Part shown: piece by piece, positions 1 through 6,929 of the stretch
Numbering within the stretch: the stretch's first letter is position 1
Layout of the letters: each line of letters begins with the position of its first letter
Origin: Sediminibacterium sp.
Lineage (GTDB): Bacteria > Bacteroidota > Bacteroidia > Chitinophagales > Chitinophagaceae
Length of the DNA stretch: 14,394 nt
Assembly: GCA_030832695.1 (NCBI GenBank)
Contig: JAURIP010000008.1
Location: forward strand, 1-14,394
Direction: 5' to 3'
Made by a program: the position numbers and the translations under genes
Notes under the pieces: model-generated
The model's database searches: none
What the model was told of the DNA's origin: nothing
What the model saw: the letters and a program-made list of their open reading frames with translations, nothing else

Positions 1-575
1 TATCAAAGGATGCAAAAAATTCATATAATAATTGGTTAAAAAAATCTGAATACAAACCTGTCATCAATATTGAACGCAAAAATGCAATCAGTCAATTGGA
101 TGCAAATAAAATGGCACCGCATCGTTTAAGTAACGGCGAATGGAATCATGATACGATTGGTATGATTGCATTAGATATTCATGGTAATTTAAGCGGCTCT
201 TGCACTACCAGTGGTGCTGGTTTTAAAATGCGTGGTCGTGTGGGGGACTCCCCTGTTATTGGTGCTGGATTATATGTTGACAATGAAGTGGGTGCGGTAG
301 TTGCCACAGGTCAAGGGGAAGATGTAATTAGAGTTGCAGGCGCGAGTGCTGTGGTAGAACAAATGAGACAGGGTAAAACACCCACAGAAGCCTGCAAGAT
401 AATAGTGGAACGTATCAATAGAATAAAAAAAGAAAAAGCCAAGGACATTCAAATATGTTTTATTGCGGTGAATAAAAATGGCGATTTTGGTTCTTATTCA
501 CTTCACAAAGGGTTTAATTTTGCAGTTCATACCAATGAGGGGAATAAATTACACGAATCAAAATCATTAGATTAA
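1..575 (+). CDS. Glycosylasparaginase (N4-(beta-N-acetylglucosaminyl)-L-asparaginase), 3' part
   Basis: Partial gene: the frame beginning at base 3 is open from the left edge, giving the last 190 residues; the start lies outside the window. The family cleaves the GlcNAc-Asn bond of N-linked glycans and is an Ntn hydrolase that self-cleaves before a threonine. That threonine is visible in N-H-D-T-I-G, codon at 153-155, leaving a beta chain of about 140 residues. Taking it as Thr152 of the flavobacterial enzyme, the other known active-site residues fall in register: Thr170 in S-C-T-T-S-G, Arg180 and Asp183 in R-G-R-V-G-D, and Thr203-Gly204 in A-T-G-Q-G. A stretch matching the end of the alpha chain (W-L-K-K-S-E-Y) lies upstream. 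An internal TTG at 96 gives a shorter reading that would lose conserved sequence. The cutC-like gene follows after 23 bases, probably in one operon. The enzyme looks active; a signal peptide cannot be judged. Confidence 0.93.
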   Translation, partial: SKDAKNSYNNWLKKSEYKPVINIERKNAISQLDANKMAPHRLSNGEWNHDTIGMIALDIHGNLSGSCTTSGAGFKMRGRVGDSPVIGAGLYVDNEVGAVVATGQGEDVIRVAGASAVVEQMRQGKTPTEACKIIVERINRIKKEKAKDIQICFIAVNKNGDFGSYSLHKGFNFAVHTNEGNKLHESKSLD

Positions 576-598
576 TTTTCATTTGTCTAATTTTAATT

Positions 599-1318
599 AT
601 GTCAAAAGTCATTTTAGAAATTGCCGTTTTTTCAGTTCAATCTGCATTGGATGCCATAAAAGCGGGTGCGCATAGAATTGAACTTTGTGAAAATCCAAAT
701 GAAGGGGGGACTACGCCATCCTATGGCAGTTTATTAGCAATGTCAAAACAACATAAAGTCCCAGTTTTCCCAATTATACGACCTAGAGGTGGCGATTTTT
801 TATATACGGATATCGAATTTCAAATCATGAAACAGGATGTCCTAATCGCTAAGGAATTGGGATTTAAAGGAGTAGTGATCGGATTATTAAATTCAGATGG
901 CAGTATTGATAAGATTAGAACAACGGAATTAGTTGCCTTAGCACAACCCATGCAAGTAAGTTTTCATCGCGCGTTTGACAGGTGTGCTGACCCCATACAG
1001 GGACTAGAAGATATTATAGCAACGGGTTGTCATCGTATTTTAACTAGTGGTCAAGTACCTAATGTAACCAATGCACTTCCTTTGATTAAACAATTAGTGG
1101 ATCAAGCAAATGGACGTATCATTATCATGCCAGGAAGTGGTGTACGTGCTAATAATATAAGTGAAATTATACAGCAAACTGGCGTGGTCGAAATTCACAG
1201 TTCTGCACGAAAAAATACGCCATCTGAAATGGATTTTAAACTAACATCCATGAATGAAAATTTACAAAGCACGGGTGTTGATGCGGATGAAATAAAAATG
1301 ATGTTAGGTCAAATTTAA
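599..1318 (+). CDS. cutC: CutC family protein (copper homeostasis label, real role uncertain)
   Basis: A 239-residue protein of full family length. It shows the conserved CutC stretches in order: R-I-E-L-C-E-N with E-G-G-T-T-P-S-Y-G (residues 26-43), I-R-P-R-G-G-D-F-L-Y-T (60-70), S-F-H-R-A-F-D (121-127), R-I-L-T-S-G (146-151), M-P-G-S-G-V-R (177-183) and E-I-H-S-S-A-R (198-204). These strands and loops build a TIM barrel with a conserved pocket, and no signal peptide is seen, so it should be cytoplasmic. The family name comes from E. coli copper sensitivity, but that phenotype was later attributed to the small RNA MicL encoded in the cutC region, so a direct copper role is doubtful. Here it follows a glycosylasparaginase by 23 bases, which points to glycan breakdown instead (inference). 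The ATG at 599 has no strong ribosome binding site, normal for this phylum. Confidence 0.9.
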   Translation: MSKVILEIAVFSVQSALDAIKAGAHRIELCENPNEGGTTPSYGSLLAMSKQHKVPVFPIIRPRGGDFLYTDIEFQIMKQDVLIAKELGFKGVVIGLLNSDGSIDKIRTTELVALAQPMQVSFHRAFDRCADPIQGLEDIIATGCHRILTSGQVPNVTNALPLIKQLVDQANGRIIIMPGSGVRANNISEIIQQTGVVEIHSSARKNTPSEMDFKLTSMNENLQSTGVDADEIKMMLGQI

Positions 1319-1330
1319 AAACAGAAGCAT

Positions 1331-1349
1331 TGTTGTAATTAATACAACA
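1331..1349 (-). terminator. Hairpin spanning the serA stop codon
   Basis: A perfect 7-base inverted repeat, TGTTGTA and TACAACA, is separated by five bases. It covers the last serA codons, and the stop codon falls in its loop. On the minus strand a T-rich stretch begins only about 9 bases beyond the stem, so it is not a classical intrinsic terminator. It lies between two convergent genes, where a terminator would be expected. Confidence 0.3.
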
Positions 1350-2577
1350 TTCTTGCTCTGATCGTATGTTTTACATCCTTCAATAATTCAAACGCTGTTT
1401 TAGATAATTTTGAATCCACATCTAAAACAACATATCCAATTTCATCATTGGTCTTTAAGTATTGACCAACAATATTTATTTTATTTTTGGACATCACCGT
1501 ATTAATAGCACTTAATACGCCAGGTACATTATTGTGTATATGTAAAATACGATGCGCGCCATCTACAGGAGGTAAACTAATGGATGGAATACTATGCGAA
1601 CCATTTGAAACGCCTCTTTCTAAATATTGGTATAATTTAATACTGACATCTTCGCCAATATTTTCCTGCGCTTCCTCCGTACTTCCACCAATATGTGGTG
1701 TTAAAATTACATTGGATAATCCTTGCATGGGGGTTTCGAATTGATCACCATTTTTTTCTGGCTCCCAAGGATACACATCAATAGCAGCACCGGATACCGC
1801 TTTTGATTTGATCGCTTTACTTAAAGCATCCAAGTCAACTACTTCTCCCCTAGCATAATTTATTAATATCGCACCTTGCTTAAATTGTTTGATCACATCA
1901 GCACTAATTAAATTTTTTGTTTGACTGGTTTCAGGAACATGAATTGAAATAATATCTGAACTACTTACCAAATCCTTTAATGATTTAACCGCTTGTGCAT
2001 TGCCTAGTGGAAGCTTTGCGTCCGTATCATAAAATTTTACCTTCATCCCCATCGCTTCCGCCATGATACTTGTTTGAGTACCAATATTGCCATACCCAAT
2101 TAAACCCATTGTTTTTCCTCTTAATTCAAAACTGCCTTTCGCTTCTTTATTCCAAATGCCTTCGTGAGCAGCTTTATTTTTGTCTACTATTTTACGAATC
2201 AACATAATGGATGCGCCAATGACTAATTCCGCAACGCTTCTTGTATTACTATAAGGGGCATTAAAAACAGCAACACCTTTTTGTTTGCATGCTTTAATAT
2301 CTACTTGATTAGTGCCAATACAAAAACAACCAATGGCTTGTAATTTTTTAGCACTATCTAATACTTTTTTTGAAATAAATGTTTTAGAACGAATTCCTAA
2401 AATATGCACATCCTTAATTACCTTAATTAATTCCTCCTCACTTAATGCGCCCGATATTTTTTTAACATCCGTATATCCTTGTTCTTTAAAATACTGGACA
2501 GCCTTATCACTGATATTTTCTAGAAATAATACTTTGATTTTGGCCTTGGGATAGCTGGTATTGTCAATGTTACTCAT
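1339..2577 (-). CDS. serA: D-3-phosphoglycerate dehydrogenase with C-terminal ACT domain
   Basis: A 412-residue cytoplasmic enzyme that oxidises 3-phosphoglycerate to 3-phosphohydroxypyruvate with NAD+, the first step of serine synthesis. The length matches the short E. coli-type SerA (410 residues), which lacks the extra domain of long forms. The Rossmann motif G-Y-G-N-I-G is at 161-166. Catalytic Arg243 (Y-A-R-G-E), Glu272 (P-W-E-P-E) and His295 (T-P-H-I-G-G-S-T) match E. coli Arg240, Glu269 and His292 with a constant offset of three. The ACT domain spans about 343-412 and keeps His348, Asn350 and Asn368, equivalent to the E. coli serine-binding positions, so feedback inhibition by serine is likely. 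The gene stands alone, without serC or serB beside it. It is divergent from the serine hydrolase and convergent with cutC. Confidence 0.97.
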   Translation of the reverse strand: MSNIDNTSYPKAKIKVLFLENISDKAVQYFKEQGYTDVKKISGALSEEELIKVIKDVHILGIRSKTFISKKVLDSAKKLQAIGCFCIGTNQVDIKACKQKGVAVFNAPYSNTRSVAELVIGASIMLIRKIVDKNKAAHEGIWNKEAKGSFELRGKTMGLIGYGNIGTQTSIMAEAMGMKVKFYDTDAKLPLGNAQAVKSLKDLVSSSDIISIHVPETSQTKNLISADVIKQFKQGAILINYARGEVVDLDALSKAIKSKAVSGAAIDVYPWEPEKNGDQFETPMQGLSNVILTPHIGGSTEEAQENIGEDVSIKLYQYLERGVSNGSHSIPSISLPPVDGAHRILHIHNNVPGVLSAINTVMSKNKINIVGQYLKTNDEIGYVVLDVDSKLSKTAFELLKDVKHTIRARMLY

Positions 2578-2688
2578 GTCACAAAGTTAAAAAAAATAAC
2601 TGTTTTGTATTCATTAACAATAAATTAGGTCGTTATAGCGTTAATTTGTTGATACTTATTCCTTTTGCACCCTATTAAAAGCGAACAG

Positions 2689-3903
2689 ATGATTGTGAGA
2701 CTCACCTTAATTTTAGGAATATTCCTTTTAAGTTCTGCTTGTGGAACAAGCCAAGGTCCTAATCCTTTGGTCAATTACCCCTTTGCTTACCAAAAATTAA
2801 GTCCTACGGATAAGGAAAAATTAATGATGGAGGTTAAGACCAAATATGAAACCCTTTTAGGTAAAAAAGGCTTTAGTGGTCAAATTTTGGTCGCTAAAAA
2901 TGGGCAGGTTGTTTTTGAAGATTACCAAGGCTATTCGAATTATAGTAATAAAACTTTAATCCAACCCGAAACACCCATTCATTTGGCTTCCATTTCCAAA
3001 ACTTTTACGGCCATGGCGGCCCTGAAATTATGGGAGCAAGAAAAATTGGATCTCAAAGCACCTGTAGCAAAATACTTGATTAAGTTCCCAAATAAGGAAG
3101 TAACCATTGAACAGTTATTATCGCATCGCAGTGGATTAGCTGATTACACTAATTTTATGGAATCTAAAAAGTATGCCTCAGTAAGGGTAAAAAACAAAAG
3201 AGGTAAATGGATTAAGCGTTTAAAACTAATCAAAAACGAAGCTCCTTTTAAAACCGGATTGTACAATAACCAAGATGTGTTGGATTATATGGTCGCAAGA
3301 AAACCTTTACCACAAGCATCTCCCGATCGCGTATTTAAATATTGTAATACCAATTACGTTTTACTTGCATTGGTGATTGAAAAAATTACTGGACAAGCTT
3401 TTCCTACCTATATGAAAGAAAACATTTTCAAACCCTTGAAAATGGAGAATACTTATATTTTTGATGCTTCCTCCGTAGGTAAATACACCCCTTCTTATAA
3501 TGCTCGAATGGTGCCTTATAAAATTGAGAAATACGATTGTATTTACGGGGACAAAAATGTATACAGTACAGCAAGGGATATGTTTTTATGGGATAAGGCA
3601 TTAACCGAGGGTAAATATTTACAACAAGCTACCATGGACATGGCTTATGAGCCTAAAAGCCCTACCAACAAATACTACCATAATTATGGTTTAGGATGGC
3701 GTATTTTGACCAATCCAAATGAGGAAAAACTAATTTATCATAATGGCTGGTGGCATGGCAATAACACGGTTTTTACTAGGTTGATCCGTGAAACTGCCAC
3801 AATTATCATATTGGGTAATAGATTCAATAGCGCTATCTATAAAGGCAAGCAAATTGCTTCCGTTTTTACAGGCAAGGAGGATACAACAAGTTTAGAAGAG
3901 TAA
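2689..3903 (+). CDS. Serine hydrolase lipoprotein, class C beta-lactamase / penicillin-binding fold
   Basis: A 404-residue secreted hydrolase. The N-terminus is a hydrophobic signal (residues 3-17) ending in L-S-S-A-C, a loose lipobox with Cys18, so it is probably a lipoprotein. The three family motifs are present: S-I-S-K at 101-104 with nucleophile Ser101 and base Lys104, Y-C-N at 218-220, and H-N-G at 351-353 in place of the KTG box. The S-H-R-S-G-L stretch (145-150), typical of the family, is also seen. Between the first two motifs, about 159-188, lies an insertion crowded with Lys and Arg. A reading from TTG at 2665 would add eight residues before the signal peptide; ATG at 2689 is preferred. 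The substrate cannot be read from sequence: members include D-Ala peptidases, esterases and true beta-lactamases. It starts 111 bases from divergent serA. Confidence 0.88.
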   Translation: MIVRLTLILGIFLLSSACGTSQGPNPLVNYPFAYQKLSPTDKEKLMMEVKTKYETLLGKKGFSGQILVAKNGQVVFEDYQGYSNYSNKTLIQPETPIHLASISKTFTAMAALKLWEQEKLDLKAPVAKYLIKFPNKEVTIEQLLSHRSGLADYTNFMESKKYASVRVKNKRGKWIKRLKLIKNEAPFKTGLYNNQDVLDYMVARKPLPQASPDRVFKYCNTNYVLLALVIEKITGQAFPTYMKENIFKPLKMENTYIFDASSVGKYTPSYNARMVPYKIEKYDCIYGDKNVYSTARDMFLWDKALTEGKYLQQATMDMAYEPKSPTNKYYHNYGLGWRILTNPNEEKLIYHNGWWHGNNTVFTRLIRETATIIILGNRFNSAIYKGKQIASVFTGKEDTTSLEE

Positions 3904-3914
3904 ACTGTGGTTTT

Positions 3915-3948
3915 TTTGCCTTTTTTTGGATTTTCTGCCCTATTTTTG
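3915..3948 (+). promoter_or_regulatory. Candidate Bacteroidota-type promoter for hppA
   Basis: TATTTTTG at 3941-3948 matches the phylum's TAnnTTTG -7 element exactly, and a TTTG at 3915-3918 sits 22 bases upstream, near the usual -33 spacing. Transcription would begin near 3954, leaving a leader of about 30 bases before the ATG at 3986. The local T-richness makes chance matches easier. Confidence 0.5.
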
Positions 3949-3985
3949 CATCCCCTTAATTTTAACTACCGAATATAAGTCTAAT

Positions 3986-6415
3986 ATGAAAGAATGTATC
4001 AATGATTGTTTGTTTTATGCCGTTCCGGCAATGGGTATTGTAGGTTTATTGTATACCTTATTGAAATTCAATTGGGTATCTAAGCAAGACGCTGGTAACG
4101 AACGTATGAAGGAGATCAGCACTTATATTGCTGAAGGTGCTATGGCTTTCTTGAAAGCAGAGTGGAAAATCCTTGGCTATTTTGTGGTAATTGTCGCTTT
4201 ATTGCTAGGATTTATGGCTACTAAAAATGCCGAAAGTCATTGGAGTATTGCTATTTCCTTTGTCATTGGCGCTGTTTTCAGTGCTACTGCAGGATATATT
4301 GGAATGAAAGTAGCTACCAAAGCCAATGTAAGAACAGCGCAGGCTGCTAAAACTAGTTTGGCGCAAGCTTTAAAAGTTTCCTTTACTGGTGGGTCCGTAA
4401 TGGGATTAGGCGTATCTGGTTTAGCGGTATTAGGTTTGGGTGGTTTGTTTTTAGTGTTGAAAAGCATGTTTTATGTAAATGGAGATCCTTCTGAAATGTT
4501 AAGAACCATTGAGGTTTTAACTGGATTTTCATTAGGTGCTGAATCAATTGCATTATTTGCCCGTGTGGGTGGTGGAATTTATACAAAAGCGGCTGATGTA
4601 GGCGCTGATTTAGTTGGTAAAGTAGAAGCTGGTATTCCTGAAGATGATCCTCGTAATCCGGCAACGATTGCAGATAACGTAGGTGATAATGTAGGCGATG
4701 TTGCTGGAATGGGTGCCGATTTATTTGGTTCTTATGTTGCAACTGTATTGGCTACAATGGTTTTAGGACAAGAAGTTACCGCTGTGGGTGGTGGAAGATT
4801 AGTTGACGCCTTTGGAGGTTTGTCTCCTATTTTGTTACCTATGATGATTGCGGGTGTGGGTATTTTATTATCCATTATTGGTACTTTCTTTGTTAGAATT
4901 AGTGAAACTGCTGGGTTGAACACCGCGACTGTTCAAAAGGCTTTAAATATGGGTAATTATGGTTCAATGATTTTAACAGCTATTGCTTGTTATTTTCTTG
5001 TAACTTATATTTTACCTGAAACCATGTCATTACGTGGTATTGAATTTACAAGAAACGGTGTCATTGGTGCGATCGCTGTAGGATTAATCGTAGGAACTTT
5101 AATGAGTATCATTACTGAATACTACACAGCAATGGGTAAACGTCCTGTTTTAAGTATTATCAAACAATCAAGTACGGGTCACGCTACAAATATTATTGGT
5201 GGATTAGCGATAGGTATGGAATCTACTTTTATGCCAATCATCGTGTTGGCTGCAGGTATTTTTGGTTCAGCTTATTGCGCAGGTTTATATGGTGTAGCAA
5301 TTGCAGCTGCAGGTATGATGGCTACAACAGCAATGCAATTAGCCATTGATGCCTTTGGTCCTATTGCTGACAACGCAGGTGGTATTGCCGAAATGAGTGA
5401 ATTGCCAGCTGAAGTGCGTGAGAAAACAGATATTTTAGATGCAGTTGGTAATACAACCGCAGCAAGTGGTAAAGGATTTGCCATTGCTTCTGCTGCATTA
5501 ACTTCATTAGCATTATTCGCAGCCTTTGTGGGTGTAGCGATGCCAAATAACCAACATATTGATATCTACAAGGCGGACGTTTTAGCGGCTTTATTTGTAG
5601 GTGGAATGATACCTTTCATCTTCTCTTCTTTAGCCATTCGTGCGGTGGGAGAAGCTGCTATGGCAATGGTGGAGGAAGTGCGTCGTCAGTTCCGTACCAT
5701 TCCTGGAATTATGGAAGGCACAGGCAAACCAGAATATGAAAAATGTGTGGCCATTAGTACAGAAGCATCATTGAAAAAAATGATGTTACCTGGTGCGATT
5801 ACCATCATCTCTCCTATTTTAATTGGATTCACCATGGGTCCAGAAGCATTAGGTGGTTTTTTAGCTGGTGCAACTGTAAGTGGTGTATTGATGGGAATTT
5901 TCCAAAACAATGCTGGTGGTGCTTGGGATAATGCTAAAAAGTCATTTGAAAAAGGGGTTGAGATCAATGGTGAGATGTTCTATAAAAAATCAGAACCACA
6001 TAAAGCTTCTGTTACAGGAGATACAGTGGGAGATCCATTTAAAGATACTTCTGGTCCTTCTATGAACATCTTAATCAAATTAATGTCGATTGTTTCATTA
6101 GTCATAGCGCCTTCTTTAGCGCAAATTCATGCTAGTAAAGCAACCACTGAGGTTAAATCACAAACAGTTGAAATATCCGTAATTAATACAGATACAGCTG
6201 CATCCGCTATGATGATTGCTGATACTTCAAATACTGTGACAATTACTGCGGATACCAAAACTTTAGTACAAGCCTTACAAGAAGATGGTTTAGCGCCTAA
6301 AGACAATGTAAGCATTCAAATAAAAAATGGTAAAATTTCCGTTAATGGTCAATCTTTAACAGAAGCGCAAAACGCCAAATACAGCCAGTATTTAAATCCA
6401 AAACCTAATAAATAG
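3986..6415 (+). CDS. hppA: K+-dependent membrane-bound pyrophosphatase (ion pump) with C-terminal extension
   Basis: An 809-residue inner-membrane pump that couples pyrophosphate hydrolysis to H+ or Na+ export. Family motifs: F-A-R-V-G-G-G (191-197), G-K-V-E-A-G (211-216), D-D-P-R-N-P (220-225), [10 protein letters not shown] (229-238) and the late acidic cluster around 679-687. Residue 492 is Ala and 495 is Gly in G-N-T-T-A-A-S-G, the pattern of K+-dependent enzymes; K+-independent ones have Lys and Thr. The glutamate usual in helix 6 (A-D-L-x-E-S) is Gly248 here, while helix 5 carries Glu186 in L-G-A-E-S, a layout I recall from Flavobacterium-type K+-dependent H+ pumps, so protons are the likelier ion. 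After the last helix (about 694-713) an extra tail of about 95 residues follows, expected outside the cytoplasm. The start is ATG 3986, not TTG 3926, which lies inside the candidate promoter. A terminator follows the gene. Confidence 0.96.
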   Translation: MKECINDCLFYAVPAMGIVGLLYTLLKFNWVSKQDAGNERMKEISTYIAEGAMAFLKAEWKILGYFVVIVALLLGFMATKNAESHWSIAISFVIGAVFSATAGYIGMKVATKANVRTAQAAKTSLAQALKVSFTGGSVMGLGVSGLAVLGLGGLFLVLKSMFYVNGDPSEMLRTIEVLTGFSLGAESIALFARVGGGIYTKAADVGADLVGKVEAGIPEDDPRNPATIADNVGDNVGDVAGMGADLFGSYVATVLATMVLGQEVTAVGGGRLVDAFGGLSPILLPMMIAGVGILLSIIGTFFVRISETAGLNTATVQKALNMGNYGSMILTAIACYFLVTYILPETMSLRGIEFTRNGVIGAIAVGLIVGTLMSIITEYYTAMGKRPVLSIIKQSSTGHATNIIGGLAIGMESTFMPIIVLAAGIFGSAYCAGLYGVAIAAAGMMATTAMQLAIDAFGPIADNAGGIAEMSELPAEVREKTDILDAVGNTTAASGKGFAIASAALTSLALFAAFVGVAMPNNQHIDIYKADVLAALFVGGMIPFIFSSLAIRAVGEAAMAMVEEVRRQFRTIPGIMEGTGKPEYEKCVAISTEASLKKMMLPGAITIISPILIGFTMGPEALGGFLAGATVSGVLMGIFQNNAGGAWDNAKKSFEKGVEINGEMFYKKSEPHKASVTGDTVGDPFKDTSGPSMNILIKLMSIVSLVIAPSLAQIHASKATTEVKSQTVEISVINTDTAASAMMIADTSNTVTITADTKTLVQALQEDGLAPKDNVSIQIKNGKISVNGQSLTEAQNAKYSQYLNPKPNK

Positions 6416-6454
6416 CGTTTAGTTTTAGCAAACATTTTTAATATAATTTAACAT

Positions 6455-6489
6455 AAATCCATCCCTGTTTTTCGGGGGTGGATTTTTTT
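6455..6489 (+). terminator. Intrinsic terminator of hppA
   Basis: The arms 6455-6465 and 6475-6485 pair over 11 bases with one G-T wobble, closing a 9-base loop. The right arm runs into seven T residues at 6483-6489. The stem base is AT-rich and its top holds three G-C pairs. It lies 40 bases after the hppA stop and separates hppA from the blaI-M56 unit. Confidence 0.85.
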
Positions 6490-6501
6490 ATTAGAAAACA
6501 T

Positions 6502-6530
6502 TTCGTAGATTGCTTACGAATATAATCGTA
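6502..6530 (+). promoter_or_regulatory. Candidate BlaI operator upstream of the repressor gene
   Basis: Two overlapping inverted repeats lie just before the repressor start: TTCGTA (6502-6507) with TACGAA (6515-6520), spacer 7; and TACGA (6515-6519) with TCGTA (6526-6530), spacer 6. Three CGTA/TACG half-sites therefore sit within 36 bases of the ATG. BlaI/MecI operators are dyads of TAC/GTA half-sites, so autoregulation is plausible. No TAnnTTTG element was found alongside. Confidence 0.45.
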
Positions 6531-6536
6531 TAAACT

Positions 6537-6914
6537 ATGAGTAAGACCTTTAAGCCAACCGAAAGTGAACTAGAAATTTTAAGTATTCTATGGGATAAAC
6601 AAACTGCTACTGTTCGTGAAGTGCATGAAGTTGTGCAAAAAACAAAGGATGTTGGGTACACGACTACTTTAAAATTAATGCAGATCATGAATGAAAAAGG
6701 GTTGGTGACGCGAAATGTAATGTCTAAAACACATATCTACACCCCTACTATTCAAAGAGAAATTGCACAAGAGCAATACTTAAATAAAATAATCCATACT
6801 TTATTTGGTGGTAATGCGTCTCAATTAGTATTACAAGCATTGGGCACGCATCATACTTCTAAAAATGATTTAGATCAGATCAAAACAATGATCAATTCAT
6901 TACAAAATAAATAA
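6537..6914 (+). CDS. BlaI/MecI/CopY family transcriptional repressor
   Basis: A 125-residue DNA-binding protein with the family's full length. Residues 5-70 form the winged helix, with the opening P-T-E-S-E-L-E-I-L, L-W, the recognition region G-Y-T-T-T-L-K-L-M and the wing around V-M-S-K-T-H-I-Y. The C-terminal dimerisation helices follow, with F-G-G-N-A-S-Q-L-V-L-Q-A-L matching the part of MecI that is cut on induction. In MecI and BlaI of staphylococci the cut is Asn101-Phe102; here the aligned pair is Gln100-Ala101. The M56 protease gene follows after 15 bases, the standard repressor-protease pairing. Palindromes lie before both genes, suggesting autoregulation of the pair. The regulated genes beyond the operon are unknown; the beta-lactamase-fold gene at 2689 is separated by hppA and need not be a target. 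Confidence 0.93.
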   Translation: MSKTFKPTESELEILSILWDKQTATVREVHEVVQKTKDVGYTTTLKLMQIMNEKGLVTRNVMSKTHIYTPTIQREIAQEQYLNKIIHTLFGGNASQLVLQALGTHHTSKNDLDQIKTMINSLQNK

Positions 6915-6915
6915 C

Positions 6916-6929
6916 AATACGATTGTATT
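6916..6929 (+). promoter_or_regulatory. Palindrome immediately before the M56 start codon
   Basis: AATAC-gatt-GTATT is a perfect 5-base dyad whose last base abuts the ATG at 6930. It contains TAC-N4-GTA, the spacing of MecI/BlaI half-sites (TACAnnTGTA). It could be an internal operator or a small hairpin affecting translation of the protease; the sequence alone does not distinguish these. Confidence 0.4.

Noticed and set aside
2582..2589. TAACTTTG on the minus strand, a match to the -7 element, just before serA
   Set aside because: It lies only 4 bases from the ATG, which would force a leaderless message, and no -33 element is at suitable spacing.
3926..3985. TTG start that would add 20 residues to hppA
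   Set aside because: It falls inside the candidate promoter, upstream of the predicted transcription start; ATG 3986 leads straight into the first membrane helix.
4383..4742. Long minus-strand open frame within hppA
   Set aside because: A His/Gln/Leu-rich shadow of the conserved pyrophosphatase coding strand with no recognisable domain; other antisense frames in hppA, serA and recF are of the same kind.
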